Part shown: one piece after another, positions 49,217 through 58,854 of the stretch
Position numbering within the stretch: the stretch's first letter is position 1
Layout: each line of letters begins with the position of its first letter
NCBI GenBank assembly: GCA_028284445.1
Contig: JANQRS010000051.1
Span: forward strand, 1-64,000
DNA length: 64,000 bases
Source: Calditrichia bacterium
GTDB taxonomy: Bacteria; Calditrichota; Calditrichia; RBG-13-44-9; J075
Direction of reading: 5' to 3'
Position numbers and translations under genes: made by a program
Notes under the pieces: model-generated
The model's database searches: none
Told to the model about the DNA's origin: nothing
Seen by the model: the letters and a program-made list of their open reading frames with translations, nothing else

Positions 49217-51592
49217 TCAACTTTTCGTAACAGTCTCATGCAGATTAAACAAGAGGTTCGCAACGACGCTCATAGCGGCGACTTCAGCGGTTAGGTTACT
49301 TGCTGCAAAAGGTTTCTCACCTACGGCAAGGAAATCTTTTGCTTTTTTCGGAGCGGCTCGAAAAGTGGTCAATTTTTCGTTGTAGAGGTTTTCCAATATA
49401 GCAAGTTCAGCGTCATCAGCATGTCTGGAGGTAGCCAGGCGGAATCCAAATTGAATTTGCTCGCGAAGCATAGTGCCGCCCTCAGCCATCATGCGCAAGG
49501 CGAGGAATCGCGAGGCCTCCAGTATCTGTGGATCGTTTAGTAGCACCAGCGCCTGCAGCGGGGTGCTCGTTTGCGGACGATCCACAGCACAGAGATCACG
49601 CGTGCCCATATCAAAGATGAGCATTGAGGGTGGCGGCACGGTGCGTTTCCAAAAGGTATAGAGGCTGCGTCGATACAACCCGTCTCCGACATCTGGTCGA
49701 TAGACCGCATAGCCATTCCCGGCAGTCTTCTCTTTCCATAATCCGGCGGGTTGATAGGGCTTCACGCTGGGGCCACCGATTTTGGCCACCAGCAAGTTGC
49801 TGATACTCAAGGCATTATCGCGAATCATTTCAGCCGGTAATCGATAGCGAGGACCACGGGCCAATAGTTCATTTTCGGGGTCTTTCGTCAGCAAATCCGG
49901 CGATGCCAGGGAGCTCTGCTGATAGGTCGAAGATAACATTATTTGCTTCAGCAAGCCTTTGGTATTCCAACCGTTTTCTTGAAAGTCAACCGCCAGCCAG
50001 TCCAGCAATTCAGGATGAGTGGGTAACGCACCTTGACTGCCAAAATCGTCAAGAGTTGCAACGATGCCCCGACCAAACAAGAGATGCCAAAGACGATTCA
50101 CCTGCACTCGCGCCGTCAGCGGGTGCTCATCGCTCACCAGCCAGTCGGCCAATCCCAGGCGGTTGCGTGGAGCCGACTCCGGTAGCGGCGGCAGCATTTT
50201 CAGGGTTTGCGGAACAACTTCATCGAGCGGCTGGTCGTATTGGCCGCGATTCAAAACATAGGTCTTTCGCAATCCGATGCTATCTCGCATCACCATCATC
50301 TGAAAGGATTTCAGGTTCGCAACTTCCTCAATAAAGGGCAGCTCTTCGACAGCATCCACCCAGCCTAATGCCAAGCGTGGTTGCGGTGACATATTGCCAT
50401 AATTCGGCACACCAGGCTCCGACACCTGATTAAAAAACCCATATAGCTGATAGTATTCGCGCTGGCTAATTGTGTCATACTTATGATCATGACAACGTGC
50501 GCATTCCATCGTCAGGCCCATAAAAACGGTAGCAGTGGTGTGGGTGCGATCAGCAACATATTCGGCCCGGAATTCCTCGTCGATACTGCCACCTTCGAAG
50601 GTGATCTTATGATTTCGGTTAAAGCCGGTGGCGACGAGCTGCTCCGTCGTGGGATTCGGCAATAGGTCACCCGCCAACTGCCAGCGAATAAAGGTGTCAA
50701 AAGGAAGATTTTTATTGAAGGCATGAATCACCCAATTGCGCCATGGCCACATCGAGCGTGGAACGTCATTTTGATAGCCATGCGTATCAGCATAGCGCGC
50801 CGCATCCAGCCATATCGAAGCCATCCGTTCACCATAATGTGGCGAATCCAGGAGGCGCTCGATCACTTTTGCGAAAGCAGTTTCAGACGGATCATTTAGA
50901 AAAGCCTCGAGATCTTCAAATGTTGGCGGCAAGCCGGTTAAATCGAAGGTCGCACGTCTCAGCAAAGTGGCCTTATCTGCCTGCGGGGACGGCGCCAGTC
51001 CTTCACGCTCGAGACGAGTCAGGACAAACTGATCAATCGGCCCTTTCGGCCATTGTTTTCGCTGGACATTCGGCGGCGAGATTTTCTTCGGGGGAATCAG
51101 CGACCAATGACGCTTCCACATAGCACCCTGCTCGATCCATTTGCGGACCAGGGCAATTTCTTGATCAGACATAGTCAGGTTAGATGCCTGCGGCGGCATG
51201 CGCTCCTGCGGATCAGGATTCAGCATACGCTGCATGATCACACTGCTGTCGGGAATTCCCGGTACGATCGCGTATCGCTGCCCGCCGTCGCCAAGCGCCG
51301 CAAAAACAGCACTGCTATCAGAAAGATTGAGATCGGCTTCGCGTGCCTGCTCGTCCGGGCCGTGACAGGCAAAACAGCGATCGGATAGAATCGGCTTGAT
51401 ATGGAAATTGAAGTCGACTTGATCGGGGATAGTGTTTGAAAACGGTTCATTATCAGACGAACAGGCGAAGAAAAGCAGGCAAAGGAGCAAACCCGCAATT
51501 CTTGGGCGGAAGCGTTCCCCCCTATATCTCCCCTCGGCAGGACATATCGGGGGAGACGCGCTCGAGCGGACAAAGAAGAAATTGCTTATCAT
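49217..51592 (-). CDS. PSCyt1 / DUF1549 / DUF1553 Planctomycete-type cytochrome lipoprotein
   Basis: 791 residues. A lipoprotein signal ends FFACSSDNE; the stretch before it (SASPPICPAEGRYRGERF) overlaps a palindromic repeat, so the true start is uncertain. PSCyt1 (~65-150): HIKPILSDRCFACHG with heme CxxCH. DUF1549 (~180-390): FVLTRLEREGLAPSPQADK, LDAARYADTHGYQND, and a second heme motif CARCHDHKYD. DUF1553 (~480-740): NRLGLADWLVSDEHPLTARV, NRLWHLLFGRGIV. In Planctomycetes such genes are paired with a DUF1501 gene, which is missing here. Role unknown; probably a surface redox or sugar-degrading function. Confidence 0.9.
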   Translation of the reverse strand: MISNFFFVRSSASPPICPAEGRYRGERFRPRIAGLLLCLLFFACSSDNEPFSNTIPDQVDFNFHIKPILSDRCFACHGPDEQAREADLNLSDSSAVFAALGDGGQRYAIVPGIPDSSVIMQRMLNPDPQERMPPQASNLTMSDQEIALVRKWIEQGAMWKRHWSLIPPKKISPPNVQRKQWPKGPIDQFVLTRLEREGLAPSPQADKATLLRRATFDLTGLPPTFEDLEAFLNDPSETAFAKVIERLLDSPHYGERMASIWLDAARYADTHGYQNDVPRSMWPWRNWVIHAFNKNLPFDTFIRWQLAGDLLPNPTTEQLVATGFNRNHKITFEGGSIDEEFRAEYVADRTHTTATVFMGLTMECARCHDHKYDTISQREYYQLYGFFNQVSEPGVPNYGNMSPQPRLALGWVDAVEELPFIEEVANLKSFQMMVMRDSIGLRKTYVLNRGQYDQPLDEVVPQTLKMLPPLPESAPRNRLGLADWLVSDEHPLTARVQVNRLWHLLFGRGIVATLDDFGSQGALPTHPELLDWLAVDFQENGWNTKGLLKQIMLSSTYQQSSLASPDLLTKDPENELLARGPRYRLPAEMIRDNALSISNLLVAKIGGPSVKPYQPAGLWKEKTAGNGYAVYRPDVGDGLYRRSLYTFWKRTVPPPSMLIFDMGTRDLCAVDRPQTSTPLQALVLLNDPQILEASRFLALRMMAEGGTMLREQIQFGFRLATSRHADDAELAILENLYNEKLTTFRAAPKKAKDFLAVGEKPFAASNLTAEVAAMSVVANLLFNLHETVTKS

Positions 51593-51811
51593 AGAACAAG
51601 ATATCGCTCAAAGCGCAAATCGTCAACATCCTCCTGTGTCTCTTCGAAGGTGAACATAGCGAGATGTGTTTCGAGGCATCAAACCATTTTCTCTTTAATA
51701 CCAGAATTAGCGTGTAGGTCGCATAGCGACTTCATATTTCTAAAAAGATCAGAAGCAGATTGATCAATTAGCAGACGATCGCGCCATATCACAGAGAATC
51801 AACTCTTGAGA

Positions 51812-52903
51812 CTAAAGAGCAACCGAGATGCCCGTAAAAATCGTATTTTCGAGCGGATGACCTTCTTCAGAGGGTAGCAACATAGCTATATTGACGCGGA
51901 TTGCCGGCAAGCCAATGGAAAATCCAACAGTTTGATATTGGGGATCATATTCTTTCAAGCCATCTCTCCCTCCTTGTAACAATCCCCAGCGCAGTGCGAA
52001 CAATTGGAAAACTGTTAATTCAGCCCCAATAGCGGTTTCCAAATCCTCTTGCAAGGGCAAGTCCCAACCGGAGATCAGCGCAGCAAGAAAGTTTCGCCGG
52101 GTAGCATTGCGAAAAAGATGCTTCCGAAATTGTCCGAGGATGACCAGCCGCGCCTCTGCGGTTTTAAGCAGATGCCAATTCCAGGCAAGCTGGATGCGCT
52201 GCGGCATCAGCGTTTTTGAACCATACCCTGAATGCGACCACGATGGGCCGATATGCTGATATCCAATAGCAACCGCAATGCCGCGTCTTGTTTCCTTACC
52301 AGCATTATCTGCAACCGATTCGGAAACGACCGTCAATTCCGGAAGCAAGTTGTCAATTTGAATGCCAAAATCGACTGCACCCAATTGCGTTGCCGCAAAA
52401 TCCAGCTCTCCGATCTGATTAATCACCACCGGACGGGAGCTTTGTTCAAAGACTCGTTTGTAGTTAATACCGAGGGCAACCTGGCGAGAAACCCGTCTTG
52501 CATATCCCAGGGTCAAGACCCATTCCATCTTTCTTATGTCCGGAGATAGCGCAGCAAGCTCGTTGCGCAACTGCCGGTAAGCCAAGCCAAAGTAACCAAG
52601 GCGATTCGCACTATAGGTAGCAACCACACTTTGCAGATTTTGCTTGCTATGTGCTGCTTCATAGAGTGGCCAGTGAGCCGTGTTGAGCTCAATAATAAAG
52701 CCGGGCGTGTTAGTCAAGGTGGCCGGATTGTTCAAAAAAGCCCCCGCGCTATGGTGCAGGCCGATTGCGGCGCCACCAGTGGCATTGCTGAGAGCGGAAG
52801 CGCTGATCTCCAATATTGCCAAAGGTTCAGGTTGGGCGACTAGTGTTATAGGAAACAGCGAGAGTCCAAACAGAAATATACCTGTCAAAAGTTCTCGCAT
52901 CAT
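51812..52903 (-). CDS. PorV/PorQ-like outer-membrane barrel protein
   Basis: 363 residues from ATG 52903 with AGGAGGATGGGAAA upstream; an open frame extends 24 codons more. Signal peptide ~1-23. The early mature segment SNATGGAAIGLHHSAGAFLN followed by NPA resembles the GGA...A-x-NPAGL signature of PorV/PorQ/UPF0164 barrels, and beta strands run to a final EYDPQYQTVGFSIGL / ITGISVAL. PorV shuttles type-IX cargo from the translocon to the attachment complex. The gene lies next to three proteins with such sorting tails. The FadL-like family is an alternative. Confidence 0.65.
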   Translation of the reverse strand: MMRELLTGIFLFGLSLFPITLVAQPEPLAILEISASALSNATGGAAIGLHHSAGAFLNNPATLTNTPGFIIELNTAHWPLYEAAHSKQNLQSVVATYSANRLGYFGLAYRQLRNELAALSPDIRKMEWVLTLGYARRVSRQVALGINYKRVFEQSSRPVVINQIGELDFAATQLGAVDFGIQIDNLLPELTVVSESVADNAGKETRRGIAVAIGYQHIGPSWSHSGYGSKTLMPQRIQLAWNWHLLKTAEARLVILGQFRKHLFRNATRRNFLAALISGWDLPLQEDLETAIGAELTVFQLFALRWGLLQGGRDGLKEYDPQYQTVGFSIGLPAIRVNIAMLLPSEEGHPLENTIFTGISVAL

Positions 52904-52993
52904 TTTCCCATCCTCCTCAATCACGACCCGCCAGTCAACACCTCCCAGTATAAACTGTACTTTCACCACCGTCAACCGGTTCCCGCTAAATCC

Positions 52994-54661
52994 CTACTTC
53001 ATCAGCACCAGCTTGAGGGCACGGGTTTGCCGACCGTCGCTCAATTGGGCGAAGTATATCCCACCGGGAAGCGCATTTGCCTGCCACTGAAGCCGATATT
53101 GTCCGGCGCGCTGCTCCTCGTCGACCAGCGTCGCAACTATCTGACCGAGCAGGTTATATATCGTCAGCGACACCGGTGCGTTTTCCCTTAGGGTATAGCG
53201 AATAGTTGTGGAGGGATTGAAGGGGTTGGGGAAACTCTCGATGGCAAGTTGCGGGGTTTTTGGCAAAGGATGGCGGGTTATATCAATCCCGACCTGCGGG
53301 TCTTCGGAAACGATGCGGATGGCATCCGCCACCACAAAACTATTGGTAACGGCAGCATTGGAAATCGTAACGCGATCGCTGCTATCCCCGGCGAATTGAT
53401 ATGTGCCGAGGGAATTCCATTGCGCGCCACTGGTCGTTTGATCGACACGAATTGTATCCCGGCCGCCTTGATGATCAACGATGATCGGTGTGTCGCTGGC
53501 CCTGTTAAAGGCCGACACCCACCAGGCAAAGACTTCCGCGGTTGTCGCTGGCCCAAGATCCAGCCGATACTCAGCTGTGGCGCTGCCATCCCCGATAGCA
53601 TGCAGCAGCGAGGCGCTATTGCCATAGCTACCGGCATTGGCGGTTTCGAACCAATCCACACCAATTAGACTCACGCGAGTAGAGTCCTCGGTATCAATAA
53701 TCTCTTCCAGCCCCATCTGCGGATCCTGAAGCGAATCGCGATGCACCACAGCCAAAATGCTGGGAATCGGGCGCATAAAATCGCCCCCTTCCGGTCGGTT
53801 GATCAGCGTCCCGTTTACGGCCATCTGCGTTGAACCTCCACCATCCAGGTTCATCGCTTCCATACAGCCAAGGTCGATCATCATCTGCGCCAATTCCGTT
53901 AAGTCGGCGCCGCTGCTGGCAATCTGCCGGCCATCAACAACCAGGAAAATCGCCCGTTGATCAGCAGTCCAGCCAACAGCAGTACGAGGATTATCAACAT
54001 CCAGGCCAACGCCGCTTTCCCAGAAGACTTCTTCAGTATAGGTGATGTCAATTTGGCCATTGCGGACCAGCGAGGGCCCGCCGCCTATGCCACCGAGCAA
54101 TTCAGGAAAGGCAATGCCCTCACTCTGTATCGGAGTAGCTGCCGGTGCCCCTTGCGCATTCTGAGCCGGTTGCGTAAAGCCGAGCATTTCGCCGATTGAA
54201 TTGCCGAAATGATAAATCCAGTCAACAGACATTTGTCGATTTTCATCAATACTGAAAAATGCCCGCGTGACCGGGTATGATTGGCCGCTGCGAGTAACTG
54301 CTGCAATATTCTTTGCCAGCAATTCATTGTCGTTCACAATTGCCGAGAACGAGGCATTGCTGACCAGGTCAAAAAAGCCGCCGTTGATTGCCGCGGCCGC
54401 ACCAACGCGCTCGGAAAAGGCAACGATGCCTTCCGGCCCGATGGTTGGATCATTGAGAAATGCCGTTAACACATAATTCGTATCGCTCACGTCAATTTCC
54501 AGATACCAGGCCTTCAATACCGGATTGGCCTGATCACCTTCATACAGGGCAATGCTTGCAGGCAAATCATATTGAGTGCTGATGTCTGTCCAGGTTATTT
54601 GGGCGGAGAGAACGGAAGTTAGCAGAATTGTGGAGAGAACGAATAGATAGATTCTTTTCAT
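52994..54661 (-). CDS. Secreted phosphodiester glycosidase (NAGPA-domain) with golvesin-like and sorting domains
   Basis: 555 residues. Signal peptide ~1-20. NAGPA domain (~80-310): AAAINGGFFDLVSN, RTAVGWTADQRAIFLVVDG, MNLDGGGSTQMAVNG and PIPSILAVV, which are the family's typical G-G-F-F and LDGGGS motifs. A golvesin-like jelly roll (~335-460) resembles the one in the amidase at 11371. The tail has SFPNPFNPSTT and GGIYFAQLSDG. The family hydrolyses sugar-1-phosphodiesters such as uncovered mannose phosphate or wall teichoic linkages; the bacterial substrate is not known. Confidence 0.88.
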   Translation of the reverse strand: MKRIYLFVLSTILLTSVLSAQITWTDISTQYDLPASIALYEGDQANPVLKAWYLEIDVSDTNYVLTAFLNDPTIGPEGIVAFSERVGAAAAINGGFFDLVSNASFSAIVNDNELLAKNIAAVTRSGQSYPVTRAFFSIDENRQMSVDWIYHFGNSIGEMLGFTQPAQNAQGAPAATPIQSEGIAFPELLGGIGGGPSLVRNGQIDITYTEEVFWESGVGLDVDNPRTAVGWTADQRAIFLVVDGRQIASSGADLTELAQMMIDLGCMEAMNLDGGGSTQMAVNGTLINRPEGGDFMRPIPSILAVVHRDSLQDPQMGLEEIIDTEDSTRVSLIGVDWFETANAGSYGNSASLLHAIGDGSATAEYRLDLGPATTAEVFAWWVSAFNRASDTPIIVDHQGGRDTIRVDQTTSGAQWNSLGTYQFAGDSSDRVTISNAAVTNSFVVADAIRIVSEDPQVGIDITRHPLPKTPQLAIESFPNPFNPSTTIRYTLRENAPVSLTIYNLLGQIVATLVDEEQRAGQYRLQWQANALPGGIYFAQLSDGRQTRALKLVLMK

Positions 54662-54713
54662 AGGAACCTCTGTGTAAATCTGTAAATCTGCATATCAGCA
54701 AATTGACAAAAAA

Positions 54714-54830
54714 TACCGCGAAGGCAGCGAAGATTCACGAATAAACACGAAGGAAAAGGATAGATATCTCAATTTTTGCTTCGGGGTCCTTTGCTGTCCT
54801 TCGTGTCCCTTCGTGCTAGTCTCGTTGCAG
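54714..54830. repeat. CGCGAAGG / CCTTCGTG dispersed inverted repeat, copy 3
   Basis: CCGCGAAGGCAGCGAAG and ACACGAAGGAAAAGG on the left, TCCTTCGTGTCCCTTCGTGC on the right. The same family as 10086-10186 and 11036-11150. Confidence 0.65.
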
Positions 54831-54863
54831 GTTTACAAATTTGCTATTTTGCCGATTTGCAGA

Positions 54864-57107
54864 TTATTTCACCAACAACACCTTACGATACTGCTGAATG
54901 GCCGAGCCACCGGAGGAGGGTATGGCCTCGAGGCGAACAAAATACAGGCCGCTGCCAACTTGCTGACCACTATCATCCCGGCCATTCCAGAGTGTTTCAT
55001 ATCTCCCGGCAGTGATGGTTTCATTCCTAAGCAGGCGAACCCGCTGCCCAAGAACATTGTAAATCCCCAATTGCACTCGCGCTCGCTCCGGCAGTTGATA
55101 CACCAGGGTCGTCGACGGATTAAAGGGATTGGGGAAATTCGGCAATAAGGCAAATTCACTGGGAATCGCAGGCGCAGCACCGCTTTCGACACCACCGATT
55201 TGATCAAAGAACTCCAAAACCTCTGACATTACCGCTATGCGATCATCTGCAGTCGAGATCGTTTCAAAAGGAAAGGCAAAGTATACCATACTGAATGGCT
55301 CACCTGAGGTGCCAACACTGCCATCATATCCTATGGCATTAAAGGTTGTGTCACTATAGCCAAGAACGGCAAAACCGTCGTTCACCGGTGCAACCACATC
55401 TGAACTGCTAATGCGATAAGGAAAGACACCGAAGTCAACGTCGACTGTCTCAAACAAGGTGCCGGTGATACCAATGGCGGCACCGCTGATCGAATCTGTA
55501 TCAACAAAATCCGCCTTCAGGTAGGTATTCAGAAACAGCTCATCATCTTCGGTCGCGCCAAGCGGATTGGCATCAGGATCGAGGTCCCGGGCAATGTCCG
55601 AGCCACTGACGAAGAGATTGCCTCCGCTATCAAGATAGGCTTTTAGCAACTCCTGCTCATCAGCACTGAAGGTTTCTCCAGCGGTTGATTCATCACCGAG
55701 CATCCACATCACCGCGCCATATGTATTGACGTCCAGAACGTCTGCCGTGACGGCCTCATTGCTATAGGTGTCAAAACTGGTTCCCTGGGCGATGACCGCA
55801 GCAGCAACATCAGCCATAAAATCGTGAGATGATTCGCTGTAGCCCCCGGTGATACGATCAAAACCATCGACAATCAACACCTTTCGGCTAAAATCGCCAT
55901 TGCTCATTCCAAACACATCTGAATATGGACTCTCATTGGCGATCGGTGCTCTATCCAGCGCTTTCAGACGGAAATAGACTTCTTGATTGAGGATCTGATT
56001 GACAAAAAGCTCGTCTGTCGAGTCTGTAAGTACTGCTTCATCACGAAAAAGCGTCCAGGTGACATTGTCAAAGCTAAAATCAAGCTGATAGCCGAGCAAA
56101 TCATCCTCAGTGTTCGGATACCAACTGATATGCATGCCGCTATCGGTTTCCGTTACTGATCGGAAAACCGGGGTTTGCGGCGCAACAAGATCGGCCTCGG
56201 TTGTCGTCACCGAGACATACATTGTATCAGCATTACCGCGGGTATCTTCGGCAAATACCATCACCACGTACTCGTCGATAGGAATATTGGTGGTATTCCA
56301 CCAGTTATCGCCAACCGTGCTGTTGGTGACCTGGTAAGTATGACTGGTGGTGCTGGATTGCGGCCGGTAGAAAACCGTATTGACATAGGTATTGCTGGGC
56401 TTGCTGTCAAATTGATATTTCAGCCCGCTTGCTGAGGGGGCAAAGACCACGGAATCGCTATCGGAAGTCAACACCTGAAAACCAATTTTATAGATGCCAT
56501 TATTCCGTCGTGAAAGAAAGGTCGTTGGTGGTCCGTTCTGCTCATCAACTTTGACGATAATGTCTACCAAACCACTCAACTCATTGGTCGGGAAACGAAT
56601 ATCTGTGTTATTCTGATAAAAGTCGATGCTGCGAATAATCGGCGCCCAGGTATCGGTGAGCGGTGCAAAGCCATCTGCAGGGCGCATGCTGTTAATTTCG
56701 GATCCCACAAAACCATTGGTAAAATGCACGTGCCCCAGTCCGGAGAGAATGGTGCCCAATACAGTGGTACCGGCAAAGACCGAATCTCCCACGGAGATTG
56801 AGGCGGATGGAGCGATGTGAACGTATGCCACGTTATCCACACGCACAAAGGCATTCGAGCCAACAGTTGACAAACTCACCACCCGCCCGTCGCGAACCGG
56901 ATAGACCGGCGAAAAATCCGCTTTGGGGATATCGGTTCCATTGTGAAAATGGCCGTTGGCGGAGGTGCTGCGATATTCACAGAAGGTGCCGGTAATTTCA
57001 TGATTCTGATTGAAGGGCGTGACTGGCCACGGAAAGGTTGATTGGGCCATGACAAAAGCGCTAAACAACGAAAAGAGTATGATCCAGTTTCTGATATATT
57101 CTCTCAT
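54864..57107 (-). CDS. Secreted M23-family metallopeptidase with Fn3, amidotransferase-like and sorting domains
   Basis: 747 residues. Signal peptide ~1-21. M23/LytM core: HFHNGTD (His55, Asp59) and GHVHF (His126, His128) are the zinc ligands and base; YVHIAP lies between. Expected action is endopeptidase cleavage of peptidoglycan cross-bridges. An Ig-like region and an Fn3 (~325-410) follow, then a class-I-amidotransferase-like domain beginning LIVDGFDR (~425-620), then NFPNPFNPSTT and SGLYFVRL. The Fn3 plus VDGFDR block matches the amidase at 11371-14493. Its ATG overlaps the stop of the beta-propeller gene (ATGA), so the two are coupled. Confidence 0.88.
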   Translation of the reverse strand: MREYIRNWIILFSLFSAFVMAQSTFPWPVTPFNQNHEITGTFCEYRSTSANGHFHNGTDIPKADFSPVYPVRDGRVVSLSTVGSNAFVRVDNVAYVHIAPSASISVGDSVFAGTTVLGTILSGLGHVHFTNGFVGSEINSMRPADGFAPLTDTWAPIIRSIDFYQNNTDIRFPTNELSGLVDIIVKVDEQNGPPTTFLSRRNNGIYKIGFQVLTSDSDSVVFAPSASGLKYQFDSKPSNTYVNTVFYRPQSSTTSHTYQVTNSTVGDNWWNTTNIPIDEYVVMVFAEDTRGNADTMYVSVTTTEADLVAPQTPVFRSVTETDSGMHISWYPNTEDDLLGYQLDFSFDNVTWTLFRDEAVLTDSTDELFVNQILNQEVYFRLKALDRAPIANESPYSDVFGMSNGDFSRKVLIVDGFDRITGGYSESSHDFMADVAAAVIAQGTSFDTYSNEAVTADVLDVNTYGAVMWMLGDESTAGETFSADEQELLKAYLDSGGNLFVSGSDIARDLDPDANPLGATEDDELFLNTYLKADFVDTDSISGAAIGITGTLFETVDVDFGVFPYRISSSDVVAPVNDGFAVLGYSDTTFNAIGYDGSVGTSGEPFSMVYFAFPFETISTADDRIAVMSEVLEFFDQIGGVESGAAPAIPSEFALLPNFPNPFNPSTTLVYQLPERARVQLGIYNVLGQRVRLLRNETITAGRYETLWNGRDDSGQQVGSGLYFVRLEAIPSSGGSAIQQYRKVLLVK

Positions 57108-58369
57108 GGCTGCACCTCGTAATTGAGGCAGGCTTTCTCCATGCCAACTTTAATCGACCGTCCGCCGGCATCTAAGTGTAACGCCGGCTGGTTAAATTGA
57201 TGACCAACAAGCTTCAGTTCAGCTGCGACCTGACCGTTGGCTGCCAGCAAGCGCAATTGAGGCTCTACATAAACAAATTTTTGATCGCGAAATTCATGGC
57301 GGGCAATCAATAAGACGGCATTGCCTTGATTGTCCACAGCGGCATCAGCAATCATCCCGTTCCTGGCACTGAAGCGATGCTCACCGAGGAGGCGACCATC
57401 TGTTATGTCAAAAATCTGCGCATGCGCCTTTTCACAGGCAATGACATACTTCCCGTTTTCCGAAAACGCGGCCTGGCGGAAAAGCAGATTGGTCTTGGTA
57501 AGCTCTTTGCGATCGCTATCGAAAATCTGCAAAGCCTTTTGAAGGGTGTTGTTGGCATCAAAAGTATAGCTACCGACAACAATCTGCTGTCCATCAGCAG
57601 AAATAGCCACGTCACCGGCATTGAAATTTGGCAGCGGTTCACGCCAAATCTCTTCGCCGCTCATGGAATAGAGAATCAGATGCGGTTCAGCAGATGGCAT
57701 CGGCGCATTTGAGGAGGCTGGAGATGCCCCGCGCTTCCCGGCGGCCACCGCTAGATAGCGGCCATCCGCACTAAGGGCCATATTTAGAATACGTTCGTGA
57801 TCATAATCGGCATTAGGGAAAACAGCATGCTGCTGCCGCAAGTTTCCGCCGGCGTCATAAATGGAGATCTCTCCAGTGGTTGCCCTGGCAATGACCGAGG
57901 CACCGTCCACATCGCTAACAAGCAGCAGCGGCGGACCTTCATCGAAGGGTAGCACATAATCTATCACTGCTTCACTGGATGTCGCGGCTGAGCGAATAGC
58001 AATTTTCAGATTGCGGTCTTGCTTGGCGATCGCTTTCTGCTGCGCCAATTCAAAATGGGCAGCGTAGTTGCCATTGGCCGAAATCCGGCGAAAGATCAAA
58101 TTCTCGGAAAGCCTGGTAACTGTTGTGGTTATCGGATCTAATACGTTTCCATCCGTCAATGCCCGAGCCATGATGACATCTTCGCCTTCGATAAATTCCC
58201 AGTCCATGGCTGGCAAGGCAATTTCCAGACTATTAAACAGGGTTATACGACTTGTTTGGGGCTTCTGCTGTTGGGCGCTCAATAAAGTCACCAGGCCAAG
58301 GCTCAGGATAAACACCCTGGCAGACGTTCGGCGCCACTCTTTGACAAGGGGCATGCGATACTTAATCAT
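57104..58369 (-). CDS. Exported WD40/PQQ-like beta-propeller protein
   Basis: 421 residues. A signal-like helix (RVFILSLGLVTLLSAQ) lies at ~18-33. The body repeats blades such as ALSADGRYLAVAAGKRG, AISADGQQIVVGSYTFD and AFSENGKYVIACEKAHA, typical of WD40 / YVTN-type propellers. No catalytic motif or sorting tail. It is coupled to the M23 peptidase gene by a 4-base overlap, so it may present or regulate that enzyme; the link is inference. Confidence 0.8.
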   Translation of the reverse strand: MIKYRMPLVKEWRRTSARVFILSLGLVTLLSAQQQKPQTSRITLFNSLEIALPAMDWEFIEGEDVIMARALTDGNVLDPITTTVTRLSENLIFRRISANGNYAAHFELAQQKAIAKQDRNLKIAIRSAATSSEAVIDYVLPFDEGPPLLLVSDVDGASVIARATTGEISIYDAGGNLRQQHAVFPNADYDHERILNMALSADGRYLAVAAGKRGASPASSNAPMPSAEPHLILYSMSGEEIWREPLPNFNAGDVAISADGQQIVVGSYTFDANNTLQKALQIFDSDRKELTKTNLLFRQAAFSENGKYVIACEKAHAQIFDITDGRLLGEHRFSARNGMIADAAVDNQGNAVLLIARHEFRDQKFVYVEPQLRLLAANGQVAAELKLVGHQFNQPALHLDAGGRSIKVGMEKACLNYEVQP

Positions 58370-58497
58370 ATGAATCTCACACTATATGCGTTTATTGAGG
58401 TGTTTTTTGAACTACGTTGATAAACGAAGGAAAGCAAATTCCCCTCATGTCCAGTAAGAGATGAGAGGGATCAATAAGATTTGATTGCGTAAAGAAA

Positions 58498-58854
58498 TTA
58501 TTCGCTCGCTGCAGGTAGTAATTCACGGCTGAAACCAAATCGCACATTACCAATGGACATTTGCAGGCTATCTCCAAAATAATTCACGCGTGCACTATCA
58601 ATTTTGCCCTCGAACTGTACGGATAGCGACAGCAGGCCTTCGCCACGGTCTTCCCAATTGCCGTAAATAACCTGTCCCATCGATTGCATGATCAGTGATT
58701 GATCTGCCTTAAATTCAACAACATCATCGCCACGTACGATTTCCACCCAGCGGCCGACAATTTCATGCTGATTCTGCTTCACCTCGGTTTCACAGGCGCT
58801 GAGTACGAGCAGGATCAACAACCCTATCAACAAAAACGAATTTCTTAAACTCAT
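58498..58854 (-). CDS. Small lipoprotein, lipocalin-like
   Basis: 118 residues. Lipobox VLSAC with the cysteine at ~21. The mature part reads GRWVEIVRGDDVVEFKADQS, then GNWEDRGEGLLSLSV, in the style of small beta-barrel lipocalin-like domains that start with a G-x-W. No further family recognised. It stands between the propeller and TPR genes on the same strand. Confidence 0.7.
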   Translation of the reverse strand: MSLRNSFLLIGLLILLVLSACETEVKQNQHEIVGRWVEIVRGDDVVEFKADQSLIMQSMGQVIYGNWEDRGEGLLSLSVQFEGKIDSARVNYFGDSLQMSIGNVRFGFSRELLPAASE

